A DNA stretch of 64,000 bases, taken from positions 48,473-112,472 of the forward strand of contig DDTO01000004.1 of NCBI GenBank assembly GCA_002344135.1, read 5' to 3'. Of the stretch, positions 43,549-51,673 are shown one piece after another. A model generated the notes under the pieces. The model searched no databases. It was not told where the DNA came from and was given only the letters and a program-made list of their open reading frames with translations. A program made the position numbers and the translations under genes. The stretch comes from Chthonomonas sp. UBA2362. Its GTDB lineage: Bacteria; Armatimonadota; Fimbriimonadia; Fimbriimonadales; Fimbriimonadaceae. How positions within the stretch are numbered: the first letter of the stretch is position 1; every line of letters begins with the position of its first letter.

Positions 43549-44303
43549 TGCTGGACGCGGTTTACCTCTTCGCCTTCTTTCTCGTTTTCGTCCGCTGCGG
43601 AGCCATGCTGCTCGTCTCTCCAATCTTCGGCGCATCGACTCCGGTTCAGGTACGAGTTGGACTGGCCGCCATGACCTCTGTCGCGTTGACACCGCTCGTT
43701 CGCTCTTATATCGGCGAGCCACCGGCCGATCTCTATGGGCTCGTCGGAGCGGTGCTCTATGAAGCCTTGGCCGGGCTGCTGATCGGTTGGTGCTTACAGC
43801 TTCTCGCGGTTGCGGCACAAATGGCAGGCGCGTTTCTCGACATACAGATCGGTTTGAGTACGGTGCAGGTGTTCGATCCGCAAACCCAGAGCCCGGTTTC
43901 CTTGTTTGCTCAGTTCAAGTATCTCCTCGCCGTCGTGCTGCTATTGGTTCTTGACGGACATCATCTCATGTTCGGAGCCTTTGTGGAAAGCTACCGCCTA
44001 GGCCCGATCGGCGTACAGAACCTGGACGGGGTCACACAGGGGTTTGTTTCGCTGGTGAGCAATCTGTGCCTTCTGTCGCTGCAAATCGCGGCCCCCGTGG
44101 CGGGGGTCTGCGTGATCGTCGACGCAGCGGCCGGCATCGTGAACAAGTCGGTGCCGCAGATGCAGGCCTTCATGGTGACGATCCCCGCGAAACTGATGCT
44201 CGGCATCGTCACGCTTTCACTAACATTACCGATCATGGCAATTGCAGTCAAGAGCGGTGTCGAGCATACGTTCGACGCGCTCGCAGGGATTCTAGGGCGA
44301 TAG
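43548..44303 (+). CDS. fliR: Flagellar export-gate protein FliR
   Basis: This 251-residue polytopic protein has the FliR pattern: FVRCGAMLLVSPIFGASTPVQVRVGLAAMTSVALTPLV, LLIGWCLQLLAVAAQMAGAFLDIQIG and NKSVPQMQAFMVTIPAKLMLGIVTL. It completes the FliPQR gate. Translation is coupled to fliQ, and flhB follows 3 bp later. Confidence 0.95.
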   Translation: MLDAVYLFAFFLVFVRCGAMLLVSPIFGASTPVQVRVGLAAMTSVALTPLVRSYIGEPPADLYGLVGAVLYEALAGLLIGWCLQLLAVAAQMAGAFLDIQIGLSTVQVFDPQTQSPVSLFAQFKYLLAVVLLLVLDGHHLMFGAFVESYRLGPIGVQNLDGVTQGFVSLVSNLCLLSLQIAAPVAGVCVIVDAAAGIVNKSVPQMQAFMVTIPAKLMLGIVTLSLTLPIMAIAVKSGVEHTFDALAGILGR

Positions 44304-44306
44304 GGA

Positions 44307-45374
44307 ATGGCGGCAAACGACGGTCAAGAACGGACAGAGGACGCAACACCGAAGCGACGACTCGACGCGCGCCGCAAAGGAACAGTCGCGCGCAGCCCTG
44401 ACTTGACCGGCGCACTGGTCTTGCTCGCGCTGAGCCTCATCCTCCCCTTCGCGCTGAGCCGATTGGGGATCGAGGCGATGCAGACGATGCGGTCGGTGCT
44501 CGTTAACGTCCCATCAGAGCCATCGGGTGCCTCGATTGCCAGCTTTGTCATGGTGTTTTTGCGGCCGGGGGTGGTTCTGTTCCTTTCTATCGCGGCCGTA
44601 ACGCTCGCAGTAGGGCTCGCAGCGAACTTTGCACAAGTCGGCTTCGTTCTGAGCGCAGAATCGATGGCGCCGAGCCTGGAGAAACTCAATCCGATCCAAG
44701 GATTCAAGCGCCTCTTCTCGGCCAGGGCCGGCGTCGAAGCTCTCAAGACGATTGCCAAGTCCCTGCTGTTCGGCTACATCGCCTATTCGGCTATTGCCGG
44801 ACGCTGGGAGGAAGTGGTTGGCCTTGCGTGGCTCACTCCCCCTGCTGCGGCCAGCCATGTGGGCGAGATTCTTCATACCGTGCTCCTACGGGTTTCCCTC
44901 GTTTGGCTAGGGCTCGCTATTCTCGACTATCTCTTCCAGCGTAAGCAGATCGACAAGCAGCTTAGGATGACCAAAGATGAGCTTAAGCGGGAGATGAAGG
45001 ATCAGGAAACCAGCCCGGAGCTCAAGATGGTCATGGCTCAGCGGCGTCGCAAACTCGCAAAGGGCCGCATGATGGACCGAGTCAAGGAGGCGGACGTCGT
45101 CATCACGAACCCACAGCACTACGCGGTTGCCGTCAAGTACGAGCGATCCTCGATGCATGCTCCAATGGTCGTGGCCAAGGGCGCCGACTACTTGGCGCTG
45201 CGCATTCGCGAGACTGCCCAAGGGGCAAGGGTTCCGATCGTTCCCAATCCGCCCCTCGCCCGGGCCCTCTATAAGAAGTGTGAGGTAGGGGACTTCGTGC
45301 CGAGAGACTTGTTCCAGGCGGTGGCCGAAGTTCTCGCGTACGTTTACAGGACGCTTCGGAAGGTCCGCCGCTAG
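44307..45374 (+). CDS. flhB: Flagellar export switch protein FlhB (NPQH variant)
   Basis: FlhB sits on the export gate and switches substrate class after self-cleavage in its cytoplasmic domain. The 355 residues begin ERTEDATPKRRLDARRKGTVARS and have four membrane helices. The cytoplasmic cleavage motif at residues 268-271 reads NPQH instead of the usual NPTH. The N-P cleavage bond and the His are kept. The stop codon overlaps that of metX on the other strand (CTAG). flhA is not in this window. Confidence 0.95.
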   Translation: MAANDGQERTEDATPKRRLDARRKGTVARSPDLTGALVLLALSLILPFALSRLGIEAMQTMRSVLVNVPSEPSGASIASFVMVFLRPGVVLFLSIAAVTLAVGLAANFAQVGFVLSAESMAPSLEKLNPIQGFKRLFSARAGVEALKTIAKSLLFGYIAYSAIAGRWEEVVGLAWLTPPAAASHVGEILHTVLLRVSLVWLGLAILDYLFQRKQIDKQLRMTKDELKREMKDQETSPELKMVMAQRRRKLAKGRMMDRVKEADVVITNPQHYAVAVKYERSSMHAPMVVAKGADYLALRIRETAQGARVPIVPNPPLARALYKKCEVGDFVPRDLFQAVAEVLAYVYRTLRKVRR

Positions 45375-46456
45375 CGGCCGGCGGCGAGGAACGCCCGAAC
45401 TCGCTCGCCCTGGACATCACCATCGAGGAGGAACGCGTCGTGCCCATAGGGCAGATCGATATCGTGCCACTCGCTCCGGCATCCCGCCGCTAGCGCGAGG
45501 GCGTGAAGCGTCTCGCTCTGGTGTGAGGGATACAGCGTATCGCTTGTGAAGCTGGTAAAGAGATACTCCGAGAGCGAGCCTGCAAGCGACTGTCGTTCGT
45601 ACGCGTCGATCGCGCGCGAGAGAACGATCAGACTTCCCGCATCGAATCGATGGGCGAACTTGTCGCCCTGGTGGGCCAAGTAGCCCTCCACCTGGAACTG
45701 CTCGGGGTCGGCGTCGGCCCGAATCTCGGTCTGTCGCCGGCGACCGAATTTGCGCTCGAACGAGGACTCGCTCAGATAACTGAGGTGCCCGATCATCCTC
45801 GCCACCGCCAGCCCTTCGGCAGGCGGTTCGTCCTCCGGATAGTCGCCACTTCGCCACTTCGGGTCGCGCAAGACCGCTTGGCGAGCAGCCTCGTTGTAGC
45901 CGATCTGCATTGCGTTGTGGGCCCGCCCGCTCGCCGTGATCCACGCCTTCTCGACGAGGCCGGGCAGCCGTAGAGTCCACTCCAAGGCCATCATCCCGCC
46001 CATGCTCCCCCCGGCCACCGCCAGCAGTCGCTCGATGCCGAGATTCGCGATCAGCCGCATCTGAACCTCGACCATGTCGCCAACCGTAATGAAGGGGAAT
46101 CGGCTGCCGTAGCGGCGCCCATCCGGGGCGAGGCTCGCGGGCCCGGTCGTTCCTTGGCACCCGCCCAGAGCATTCGTGCCGATGACAAAGTACCGATCGG
46201 TGTCGATCGCCTTGCCCGGTCCGATCAGCCGGTCCCACCAGCCGATGGCGTGTGAGTCGCCGCTGAGGGCATGGCAGATCACGATGGCATTCGATCGAAC
46301 CGGATCGAACTCGCCCCATGTCTCGTAGGCGACCGTGACCGATGGCAAGTGCCCACCCCGCTCGAGGTCGAGGGCGCCCGCATCGAAGTACATTCGCTGA
46401 TCCTCTTTGGGGGCGGTGCGCTCGTTCTCTTCGAAGAGCGCGGGATCGGGTTCCAT
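45371..46456 (-). CDS. metX: Homoserine O-acetyltransferase
   Basis: This alpha/beta hydrolase-fold enzyme transfers an acetyl (or succinyl) group to homoserine for methionine synthesis. The 361 residues contain VAYETWGEFDPVRSNAIVICHALSGDSH, GTNALGGCQGTTGPAS (oxyanion region) and the nucleophile elbow AVAGGSMGGMMALEW. The later catalytic Asp is in FTSDTLYPSHQS and the His in DLPYGHDAFLLD. It is convergent with flhB, sharing stop-codon bases, and divergent from dtd across 50 bp. Acetyl versus succinyl specificity cannot be told by eye. Confidence 0.93.
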   Translation of the reverse strand: MEPDPALFEENERTAPKEDQRMYFDAGALDLERGGHLPSVTVAYETWGEFDPVRSNAIVICHALSGDSHAIGWWDRLIGPGKAIDTDRYFVIGTNALGGCQGTTGPASLAPDGRRYGSRFPFITVGDMVEVQMRLIANLGIERLLAVAGGSMGGMMALEWTLRLPGLVEKAWITASGRAHNAMQIGYNEAARQAVLRDPKWRSGDYPEDEPPAEGLAVARMIGHLSYLSESSFERKFGRRRQTEIRADADPEQFQVEGYLAHQGDKFAHRFDAGSLIVLSRAIDAYERQSLAGSLSEYLFTSFTSDTLYPSHQSETLHALALAAGCRSEWHDIDLPYGHDAFLLDGDVQGERVRAFLAAGR

Positions 46457-46506
46457 CGGATGCTCAGGCTACCCTCTGCCGCGTTCTCGGCTCATAATGC
46501 TGGCCC

Positions 46507-46956
46507 ATGCGAGCGATCGTGCAGCGGGTGACGTCGGCATCGGTCACGGTGGAAGGTCAAGTCGTCGGCCGTTGCGGACCCGGCTTAGTCGTCTTAGCGG
46601 CCGCCCACCGGAACGACGACGAGTCCAACGCTGTCAAGCTCGCCGACCGGGTCCACGGCCTCCGCGTGTTCGCCGACGCCGAAGGCAAAATGAACCTCGG
46701 CCTCGCCGATTTTCCGCCCACCGACGAGCCGCGCGTCTTGGCGATCTCGAACTTCACCCTCTACGGTGACTGCGCCAAGTCCCGCCGCCCCTCCTTCGTC
46801 GACGCGGCCCCGTACGAGCAAGGCGAGAGGCTCTTCTTCCGCTTCGTCGAGGCGCTGCGAGGGCACGGAGTCGAGGTCGCGACCGGCGTGTTCGGCGCGA
46901 TGATGCTCGTCATCATCGAGAACGACGGCCCAGTGACCCTACTCGTCGATGTCTAG
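46507..46956 (+). CDS. dtd: D-aminoacyl-tRNA deacylase
   Basis: Dtd removes D-amino acids wrongly attached to tRNA. The 149 residues begin RAIVQRVTSASVTVEGQVVG and include NLGLADFPPTDEPRVLAISNFTLYGDC and the C-terminal GAMMLVIIENDGPVTLLVDV. The motif usually written SQFTLY reads SNFTLY here; the GPVT motif of the second active-site segment is intact. Confidence 0.95.
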   Translation: MRAIVQRVTSASVTVEGQVVGRCGPGLVVLAAAHRNDDESNAVKLADRVHGLRVFADAEGKMNLGLADFPPTDEPRVLAISNFTLYGDCAKSRRPSFVDAAPYEQGERLFFRFVEALRGHGVEVATGVFGAMMLVIIENDGPVTLLVDV

Positions 46957-46980
46957 CCGGGGGTACGATTCTCAGCGCCG

Positions 46981-47055
46981 GCCGGCGTAGCTCAGGGGTA
47001 GAGCAGCTGTTTTGTAAACAGCGGGTCGCGGGTTCGAATCCTGTCGCCGGCTCCA
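46981..47055 (+). tRNA. tRNA-Thr (anticodon TGT)
   Basis: A full cloverleaf can be folded by eye. The acceptor GCCGGCG pairs with CGCCGGC, the D-arm is GCTC/GAGC, and the anticodon stem GCTGT/ACAGC holds loop TTTGTAA (anticodon TGT, reads ACA). The T-arm has TTCGAAT. A terminal CCA is encoded at 47053-47055. It lies 24 bp after dtd. Confidence 0.95.
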
Positions 47056-47115
47056 GAAAACCACCGTGCGAGGTCCGACGGAGGCCGGGAAGGCGGGATA
47101 TGCCAGACTCGCCCC

Positions 47116-48186
47116 ATGATCGGATGCACCAGCCTCTCCGCATTGCCCCGTCTTCGGTCCTACAGGTCCTGCCGCGCCTCCAGCTGGGACCGCGACGGCA
47201 ACAACAATGACTGGTGGGTGCTCGAGCCGGGCTCCGAGAGGGTCCTCTTGGAGACCGACCGCCCCGGATGCATCAAGCACATCTGGATGACGGTCGGCAA
47301 CGACGACGAATTCCCCCGGCGCCTCGTCCTCAGGGCCTGGTGGGACGGCGAAGCGAGCCCCAGCGTGGAGGTACCGCTCGGCGACTTCTTCGGCATCGGC
47401 CACGGCCTCTTCAAAAACTTCATCTGCGCCCCCCTCCAGATGAGCCCGCAGGACGGCAGAGGCATGAACAGCTGGTTCGCGATGCCTTACGACAGCGCAC
47501 GACTGACTCTCGCCAGCGATTCGGACCGCGCCTGCAACGTCTATTTCTACGTCGACTACGAAGAGTACGACCGGCCCCACGACGCGGACATCGCCCGGTT
47601 CCACGCCCAGTGGCGGAGGGAAAACCCGACGACCGGCTGGCTCCAAGAGCGCCTCGACAGCAGCAATATCTGGGACGTCTGGTCCCGAAAGCCCAACCTC
47701 GACGGCAACGACAACTACACCATCCTCGAAGCAAGCGGCAGCGGCATCTACGTGGGCTGCCATCTCGACGTCGACTGCTTCCAGAGGCAGGGCAACGACT
47801 GGTACGGGGAGGGAGACGACATGATCTTCATCGACGGAGAGCCCTGGCCCCCCCGACTGCACGGAACCGGCACCGAAGACTACTTCAACACCGCCTTCTG
47901 CCCCCGCACCGAGTACTGCGCGCCCTATCACGGCGTCCACCACTACAGCGGAACCAAGGAATGGAACTGGAAAGGCAAGAATTCGCTCTACCGCTACCAC
48001 ATCGAAGACCCGATCAGGTTCGAACGAAGCATCCGCGTGTCCATCGAGCACGGCCACGCCAACAAACTGTCCAACGACTACTCCAGCACGGCCTACTGGT
48101 ACCAGATCGAGCCCCACGGCCCCTTCCCCGCGCTGCTTCCGGTGGCCCTCCGCATGCCCCGCCCGGACGAACCGAGCTTTCCTTAG
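47116..48186 (+). CDS. DUF2961 / GH172-type glycoside hydrolase
   Basis: This 356-residue protein matches the DUF2961 family (now GH172). It has the opening SLSALPRLRSYRSCRASSWDR, GCIKHIWMTVG, VPLGDFFGIGHGLF, and the conserved catalytic region PRLHGTGTEDYFNTAF with the Glu. Characterised members cleave fructose or arabinose-type linkages. There is no signal peptide. The gene stands alone after the tRNA, and its end lies 21 bp before the convergent antiporter gene. Substrate is unknown. Confidence 0.85.
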   Translation: MIGCTSLSALPRLRSYRSCRASSWDRDGNNNDWWVLEPGSERVLLETDRPGCIKHIWMTVGNDDEFPRRLVLRAWWDGEASPSVEVPLGDFFGIGHGLFKNFICAPLQMSPQDGRGMNSWFAMPYDSARLTLASDSDRACNVYFYVDYEEYDRPHDADIARFHAQWRRENPTTGWLQERLDSSNIWDVWSRKPNLDGNDNYTILEASGSGIYVGCHLDVDCFQRQGNDWYGEGDDMIFIDGEPWPPRLHGTGTEDYFNTAFCPRTEYCAPYHGVHHYSGTKEWNWKGKNSLYRYHIEDPIRFERSIRVSIEHGHANKLSNDYSSTAYWYQIEPHGPFPALLPVALRMPRPDEPSFP

Positions 48187-48207
48187 CCCGACAAACACTC
48201 GCGAAGG

Positions 48208-49143
48208 TCAAGTCCTCGGCACGGCGAGGACCGTGATCACATACGCGGCATAGCCGGCCAGAAGGACGGCCCCCTGCCACCGCGCGACCTGGTCCTTGCG
48301 CCAAGGCCAGGCAACGACGACCAGAGCGAAGCCCACCACGAGCCCCAGGGGCTCGGCAAAGGACCCCACGCGGATGGGATGGATCGCTGCCGCGATCCCG
48401 ACGATGAAAAGGCCGTTAAAGATGTTGCTTCCGACGAGGGTGCCGAGCCCTACTTCGCCCCTCTTGCGCAGCCGGGAGATGATCGCGGTCGTCAGTTCGG
48501 GGATGGAGGTGCCCACCGCGACCATCGTGGCCCCTATGACGAAGGTCTCGAGCCCCATCTGCCGCCCCAGGCTCTCTGCGCCGATCACAATGAGCCGACC
48601 GGCGAATACCAAAGTCACGAACCCGATAACCGTGGAGACCACGATCCGCCCACGGCCCACTTCGCCGATCACCTCGGCCGTTTTGTCGCGCTCGCCTTTC
48701 GCATAGCGGAGAGTCCAGAACAGCCAGACGGCGAACGCGCACAGCAGTATCCCCCCATCGAGCCGAGACAGAGTGCCATCCATCGCAAGGACGAGGGTGA
48801 GGACCGGCGCGAGAAGGGCCACGGGAAAGTCGCGGCGGATAGAATGTCGAGGGGCGGCGATCGCGCCGAACATCGTGACGATGCCGAGCACCAGGCCGAT
48901 ATTCACGACGTTGCTTCCGAGTGCGTCGCCCAAAGCGATCTCTGGCGTGCCCGCCAGGGCGGAGGTAATGGACACCGACAGCTCGGGGCTGCTCGTTGCG
49001 AAGGCGGCCACGGTCGCACCGATGATCCCCGCCGGCACCCTCAGCCACTTCGCGAGCCCTACCAAGCCCCGCTCGAACAAATCGCCACCGGCCGCGGCGC
49101 AAGCGAGACCGGCCAAGAAGTACATCCAAGGAGACATCGCCAC
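48208..49143 (-). CDS. Sodium/calcium exchanger-type cation antiporter (CaxA/YrbG family)
   Basis: This 311-residue membrane protein has about ten hydrophobic helices. It carries the two inverted alpha-repeats of the CaCA superfamily: ATSSPELSVSITSALAGTPEIALGDALGSNVVNIGLVLG and GTSIPELTTAIISRLRKRGEVGLGTLVGSNIFNGLFIVG. These give the GNxxxE/SxPE-type ion site. Ca2+/Na+ or K+/H+ specificity cannot be decided. Confidence 0.92.
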   Translation of the reverse strand: MAMSPWMYFLAGLACAAAGGDLFERGLVGLAKWLRVPAGIIGATVAAFATSSPELSVSITSALAGTPEIALGDALGSNVVNIGLVLGIVTMFGAIAAPRHSIRRDFPVALLAPVLTLVLAMDGTLSRLDGGILLCAFAVWLFWTLRYAKGERDKTAEVIGEVGRGRIVVSTVIGFVTLVFAGRLIVIGAESLGRQMGLETFVIGATMVAVGTSIPELTTAIISRLRKRGEVGLGTLVGSNIFNGLFIVGIAAAIHPIRVGSFAEPLGLVVGFALVVVAWPWRKDQVARWQGAVLLAGYAAYVITVLAVPRT

Positions 49144-49398
49144 AGCAAGTTACCCGCAATCGACAGGCAAGCCGCCAACGAGTGCACGGGCCGCCTCCCC
49201 GCTCGCAGCGGCGAGGCGCTGGTAAACTCATGATCCGCCCGTCGACGCAGGGACGAGCCCAAAGGACCACTTTGCGAAGGGATACGACGCTTCGAGCCAA
49301 GCAGAGCACGATGGGGCCCTGGCCCGCGACCCAGGCCGCCCGCCCGCCAAAACCGTTCTTAGCCCCGTCGAATGCGACAAGGAAGCATCGGTTACACA

Positions 49399-49692
49399 GA
49401 GGGCGTCATCGTGCGCCAGGAGAGGGCCATAGGACGCTCGGAGAGGGCCATAGCACGCCCAGAAGGCGTTATAGCACGCCACGAGAGAATCCCAGCTGGC
49501 TGGGAATGCGTCATAGCATGCTGGCTTTGCTTCACAGCTGACGAAGGATGCGTCGTCGCAAGCCGGTCGCATGACCAAACAGGCTCGGAATGAGAAATCG
49601 CACACCGAGATCGCGCCTTCGCTCGCTGGGAGAACTCCATCGCATGCAGGGAGAGCCCCATAGCACACCAAGAAAGCATAGTACAGCGATCC
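49399..49692. repeat. Degenerate 21-bp tandem repeat array, 14 units
   Basis: Fourteen units of exactly 21 bp can be laid head to tail with no indels. Well-kept units share a core close to GCGTCATAGCACGC, in which GCGT and ACGC form a small inverted repeat, flanked by GAGA/GAAG on the left and CCGG/CAGG on the right. Outer units are more diverged. Because 21 is a multiple of three, every frame reads as a 7-residue repeat. There are no spacers, so it is not a CRISPR array. Confidence 0.85.
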
Positions 49693-49788
49693 ACGACCGA
49701 TTTCTGTCGATGAAAACGGCTTTCGGACGCTGTTTGGTGCTCTTGGGGCATGAGATGGGTCATCGGGGGCTTCCGCGGAAAGAAGAAG

Positions 49789-49817
49789 TTGAACTTATTT
49801 TAGACAGATAGTATTAT
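49789..49817 (+). promoter_or_regulatory. Candidate sigma-70-type promoter
   Basis: TTGAAC at 49789-49794, 17 bp spacing and TATTAT at 49812-49817 form a good sigma-A/sigma-70 promoter in an unusually AT-rich spot. It points toward the 49908 gene with a 5' UTR of about 85 nt. Confidence 0.6.
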
Positions 49818-49869
49818 TTATTGTCATCCGTGGCATCGCGGTCGTGGTAGAATCGCGCGAGTTGACGTT

Positions 49870-49893
49870 CCGGGTGTTCGATGACACACCCGG
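49870..49893 (+). promoter_or_regulatory. 5' UTR stem-loop just before the ribosome site
   Basis: CCGGGTGT and ACACCCGG form a perfect 8-bp stem with an 8-nt loop. It ends 2 nt before the strong AGGAGG (49896-49901) of the following gene. It may modulate translation or protect the mRNA end. Confidence 0.55.
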
Positions 49894-49907
49894 ACAGGAG
49901 GACAGAT

Positions 49908-50873
49908 ATGCCGATTACATCTGTAGGGTCGTGGCTGCCCACGATCGACGAGTTTATCACTCATTGGACGGCGGTCAACGCTTTTTTGAACCCTTCCGAG
50001 TTAGTGTTGCTGGACGGATACGATCTGGCGACGCTTCAGCTGGATCGGGCGTCGGTTGCCGGAGCTCTGTCGGACGTGCAGGGCAAGCTGAACCTCCGAA
50101 CAATCGCTTCGGGGGACCGAGACATCAAGCGCGCGGCCATTCGAGGCCGAATTGGGCAGTTCCGCGCGGCCGTTCAGGCCCAGTTGCCCGGTTCGCGGTA
50201 CCTTGCGTCGCTGCCAAAGCTGCCGACGAGGGAAGCCGCGCCCGGTAAATGGCGCGACGCGCTGGACGACATGCTTAATCTGTGGACGGCAGTCAATGCG
50301 AACAACCCGGCGGTGCCCGGTTTCACCCCGCCGCTGGTGCTTGGGGGGCCGTACGCGGTAGCGGCGTTTACGACGGAGAAGACAGCGGTGGATGCCGCGT
50401 TTACGACGGTGGCGACGACGGACCAGAACCTCCAGCAAGCGCGCGAAATGCGGGATTCGGTCTTTGCGCCGGTGTACGCCAAGCTCAAAGAGTACCGGCT
50501 CGGCGTGATTGGAGGCCTTCCGCCCGGTAATCCGCTGCTCGATTCGATCCCGCGGCTGACTCCGCCCGCCGGTTCGACCCCTCCGGCGACCAATATGTCG
50601 GCGGTCTGGAACCCCGCAACGGAGGAAGCGGATATGACGTGGGAGGCGCTGGATCTTCCGAGCCTGGACTACTGGTCGATCCGGGCGCACCCGGGTCCGA
50701 AGTGGCGCAACGACGAAGCCGAGACGATCGGCCAGGTCTTTCCGCCCGGCCTGACGTTCTCGACGGACCACGGCCTGGTCGCGCCGGGTTCGTCGGTGCT
50801 GCTTGCGGTGTTCACGGTGACGACGACGGGCAACGAACGGCGCAGTAACGTGGTGAAAGTCATCCGTCCGTAG
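49908..50873 (+). CDS. Unrecognised protein with internal duplication and FN3-like end
   Basis: The product is 321 residues and I do not recognise the family. Two similar halves are visible: SWLPTIDEFITHWTAVNA at residues 8-25 matches KWRDALDDMLNLWTAVNA at 114-131, and PGSRYLASLPKLP near 94 matches PPGNPLLDSIPRLTP near 205. Residues 225-321 look like a fibronectin-III-type domain (NMSAVWNPATEEADMTWEALD and VFTVTTTGNERRSNVVKVIRP). There is no signal peptide. The start is fixed by AGGAGG 6 nt before ATG 49908; an upstream ATG is poorer. Confidence 0.75.
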   Translation: MPITSVGSWLPTIDEFITHWTAVNAFLNPSELVLLDGYDLATLQLDRASVAGALSDVQGKLNLRTIASGDRDIKRAAIRGRIGQFRAAVQAQLPGSRYLASLPKLPTREAAPGKWRDALDDMLNLWTAVNANNPAVPGFTPPLVLGGPYAVAAFTTEKTAVDAAFTTVATTDQNLQQAREMRDSVFAPVYAKLKEYRLGVIGGLPPGNPLLDSIPRLTPPAGSTPPATNMSAVWNPATEEADMTWEALDLPSLDYWSIRAHPGPKWRNDEAETIGQVFPPGLTFSTDHGLVAPGSSVLLAVFTVTTTGNERRSNVVKVIRP

Positions 50874-50881
50874 CCGTGGCT

Positions 50882-50944
50882 GGCAAAGACCCCCTTCCTT
50901 TCGCCTGCGAGAGGAAGGAGGCAGGGGGATGGAGAGCGACGGCA
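50882..50944 (+). repeat. REP-like dispersed palindrome, copy A
   Basis: This 63-bp unit is about 95% identical to copy B 105 bp downstream. It contains CCCCCTTCCTTTCGC paired with GCGAGAGGAAGGAGG around a 2-nt loop, then a tail ending GGATGGAGAGCGACGGCA. Confidence 0.8.
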
Positions 50945-50986
50945 CCACGCAATCCCCTCCCTCCCGCCTGCACTGGGGCCGTGGAA

Positions 50987-51049
50987 GGCAAGAACCCCCT
51001 TCCTTTCGCCTGCGAGAGGAAGGGGGCAGGGGGATGGAGAGCGACGGCA
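50987..51049 (+). repeat. REP-like dispersed palindrome, copy B
   Basis: This is the second direct copy, with the better hairpin: CCCCCTTCCTTTCGC (50995-51009) and GCGAGAGGAAGGGGG (51012-51026) pair at all 15 positions, one of them G-U. Confidence 0.8.
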
Positions 51050-51090
51050 GTGGATTTGGCCCCTGCTCCCCTGTTCGAGGTGCCCCGGAC

Positions 51091-51136
51091 TCTCCACCCC
51101 CCACCCCCCTCCTCTCGCGAGCGAAAGGAGGGGGAG
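51091..51136 (-). repeat. REP-like dispersed palindrome, copy C (inverted)
   Basis: The reverse complement of this segment aligns with copies A and B from the stem through GGGTGGAGA. It lies just before the stop of the GNAT gene and matches copy D at 30078 in orientation. Confidence 0.75.
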
Positions 51137-51145
51137 ATCTATGGG

Positions 51146-51673
51146 TCAGTCTAGGCGCAAGAGCATGCCCCACTCGGGGGAGTCGTCGGGATCATCGCAG
51201 ATGCGCTCGCCGACCCGGACGGCACCGCGCCTTTCGTAGAGCCGGTGGGCATCGAGGAGGCGTTTGTCGCTCCAGATCTCGAGGGCGCGGCAGCCTCGGC
51301 GGCGGGCTTCGGCGATGACGGTCTCGAAGAGGGCGCTGCCGATGCCTTGGCGCCTGGCTTCGGGGTGGACGTAGAGCCGGAGCAGGCCGCAATCGGTCCC
51401 GGCGAGGCGCGGGAGGCCCTCTCCGGGGACCAAGGCGGGGGGCTCGCCGGGCACGAGGGGGAAGGTCTCGAGGCCTCCGCACCCGGCGATGCCCGCTTCG
51501 GTCTCGGCGATCCAGAAGGCGAAGGCGTCGCCGCCATAATGGCCGTCGAGATCGTAAAGATCGGCGCAGTAACCGTGTTCGTCCCAGGTGAAGCCGTACT
51601 CGTCGTAGACGGCGCGGACGGTGGCGACGACGCCGGTCTCGTCTCCGGTGCGGTAGGGGCGAACGATGAACAT
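51146..51673 (-). CDS. GNAT-family N-acetyltransferase
   Basis: This 175-residue protein has the GNAT fold: it begins FIVRPYRTGDETGVVATVRAVYDEYG, with the acetyl-CoA loop VHPEARRQGIGSALFETVIAEARRRG (the RRxGIG motif) and a late DAHRLYERRGAVRV. The substrate amine is unknown. Its ATG follows the mgtE stop with no gap (TAAATG), so the two are co-expressed. Confidence 0.9.
   Translation of the reverse strand: MFIVRPYRTGDETGVVATVRAVYDEYGFTWDEHGYCADLYDLDGHYGGDAFAFWIAETEAGIAGCGGLETFPLVPGEPPALVPGEGLPRLAGTDCGLLRLYVHPEARRQGIGSALFETVIAEARRRGCRALEIWSDKRLLDAHRLYERRGAVRVGERICDDPDDSPEWGMLLRLD

Larger units (their letters stand above)
49144..49907. other. Gene-free stretch with repeat array and promoter
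   Basis: This 764-bp stretch separates the antiporter from the unrecognised gene at 49908. It holds a 21-bp tandem array (49399-49692), an AT-rich promoter region (49789-49817) and a 5' UTR hairpin (49870-49893). Open frames inside the array on both strands have heptad repeats only because the period is 21 bp; they lack a credible start codon or ribosome site. Confidence 0.75.
50874..51145. other. Gap with three copies of a dispersed palindrome
   Basis: There are 272 bp between convergent genes, with no gene. Almost all of it is made of repeat copies A, B and C, listed separately. Confidence 0.75.

Noticed and set aside
49399..49692. CRISPR array
   Set aside because: Units are contiguous and degenerate, without unique spacers, and no cas genes are present.
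49228..49763. Heptad-repeat open frames on both strands of the 21-bp array
   Set aside because: They arise because the repeat period is a multiple of three; there is no ATG with a ribosome site and the reading frames end where the array ends.
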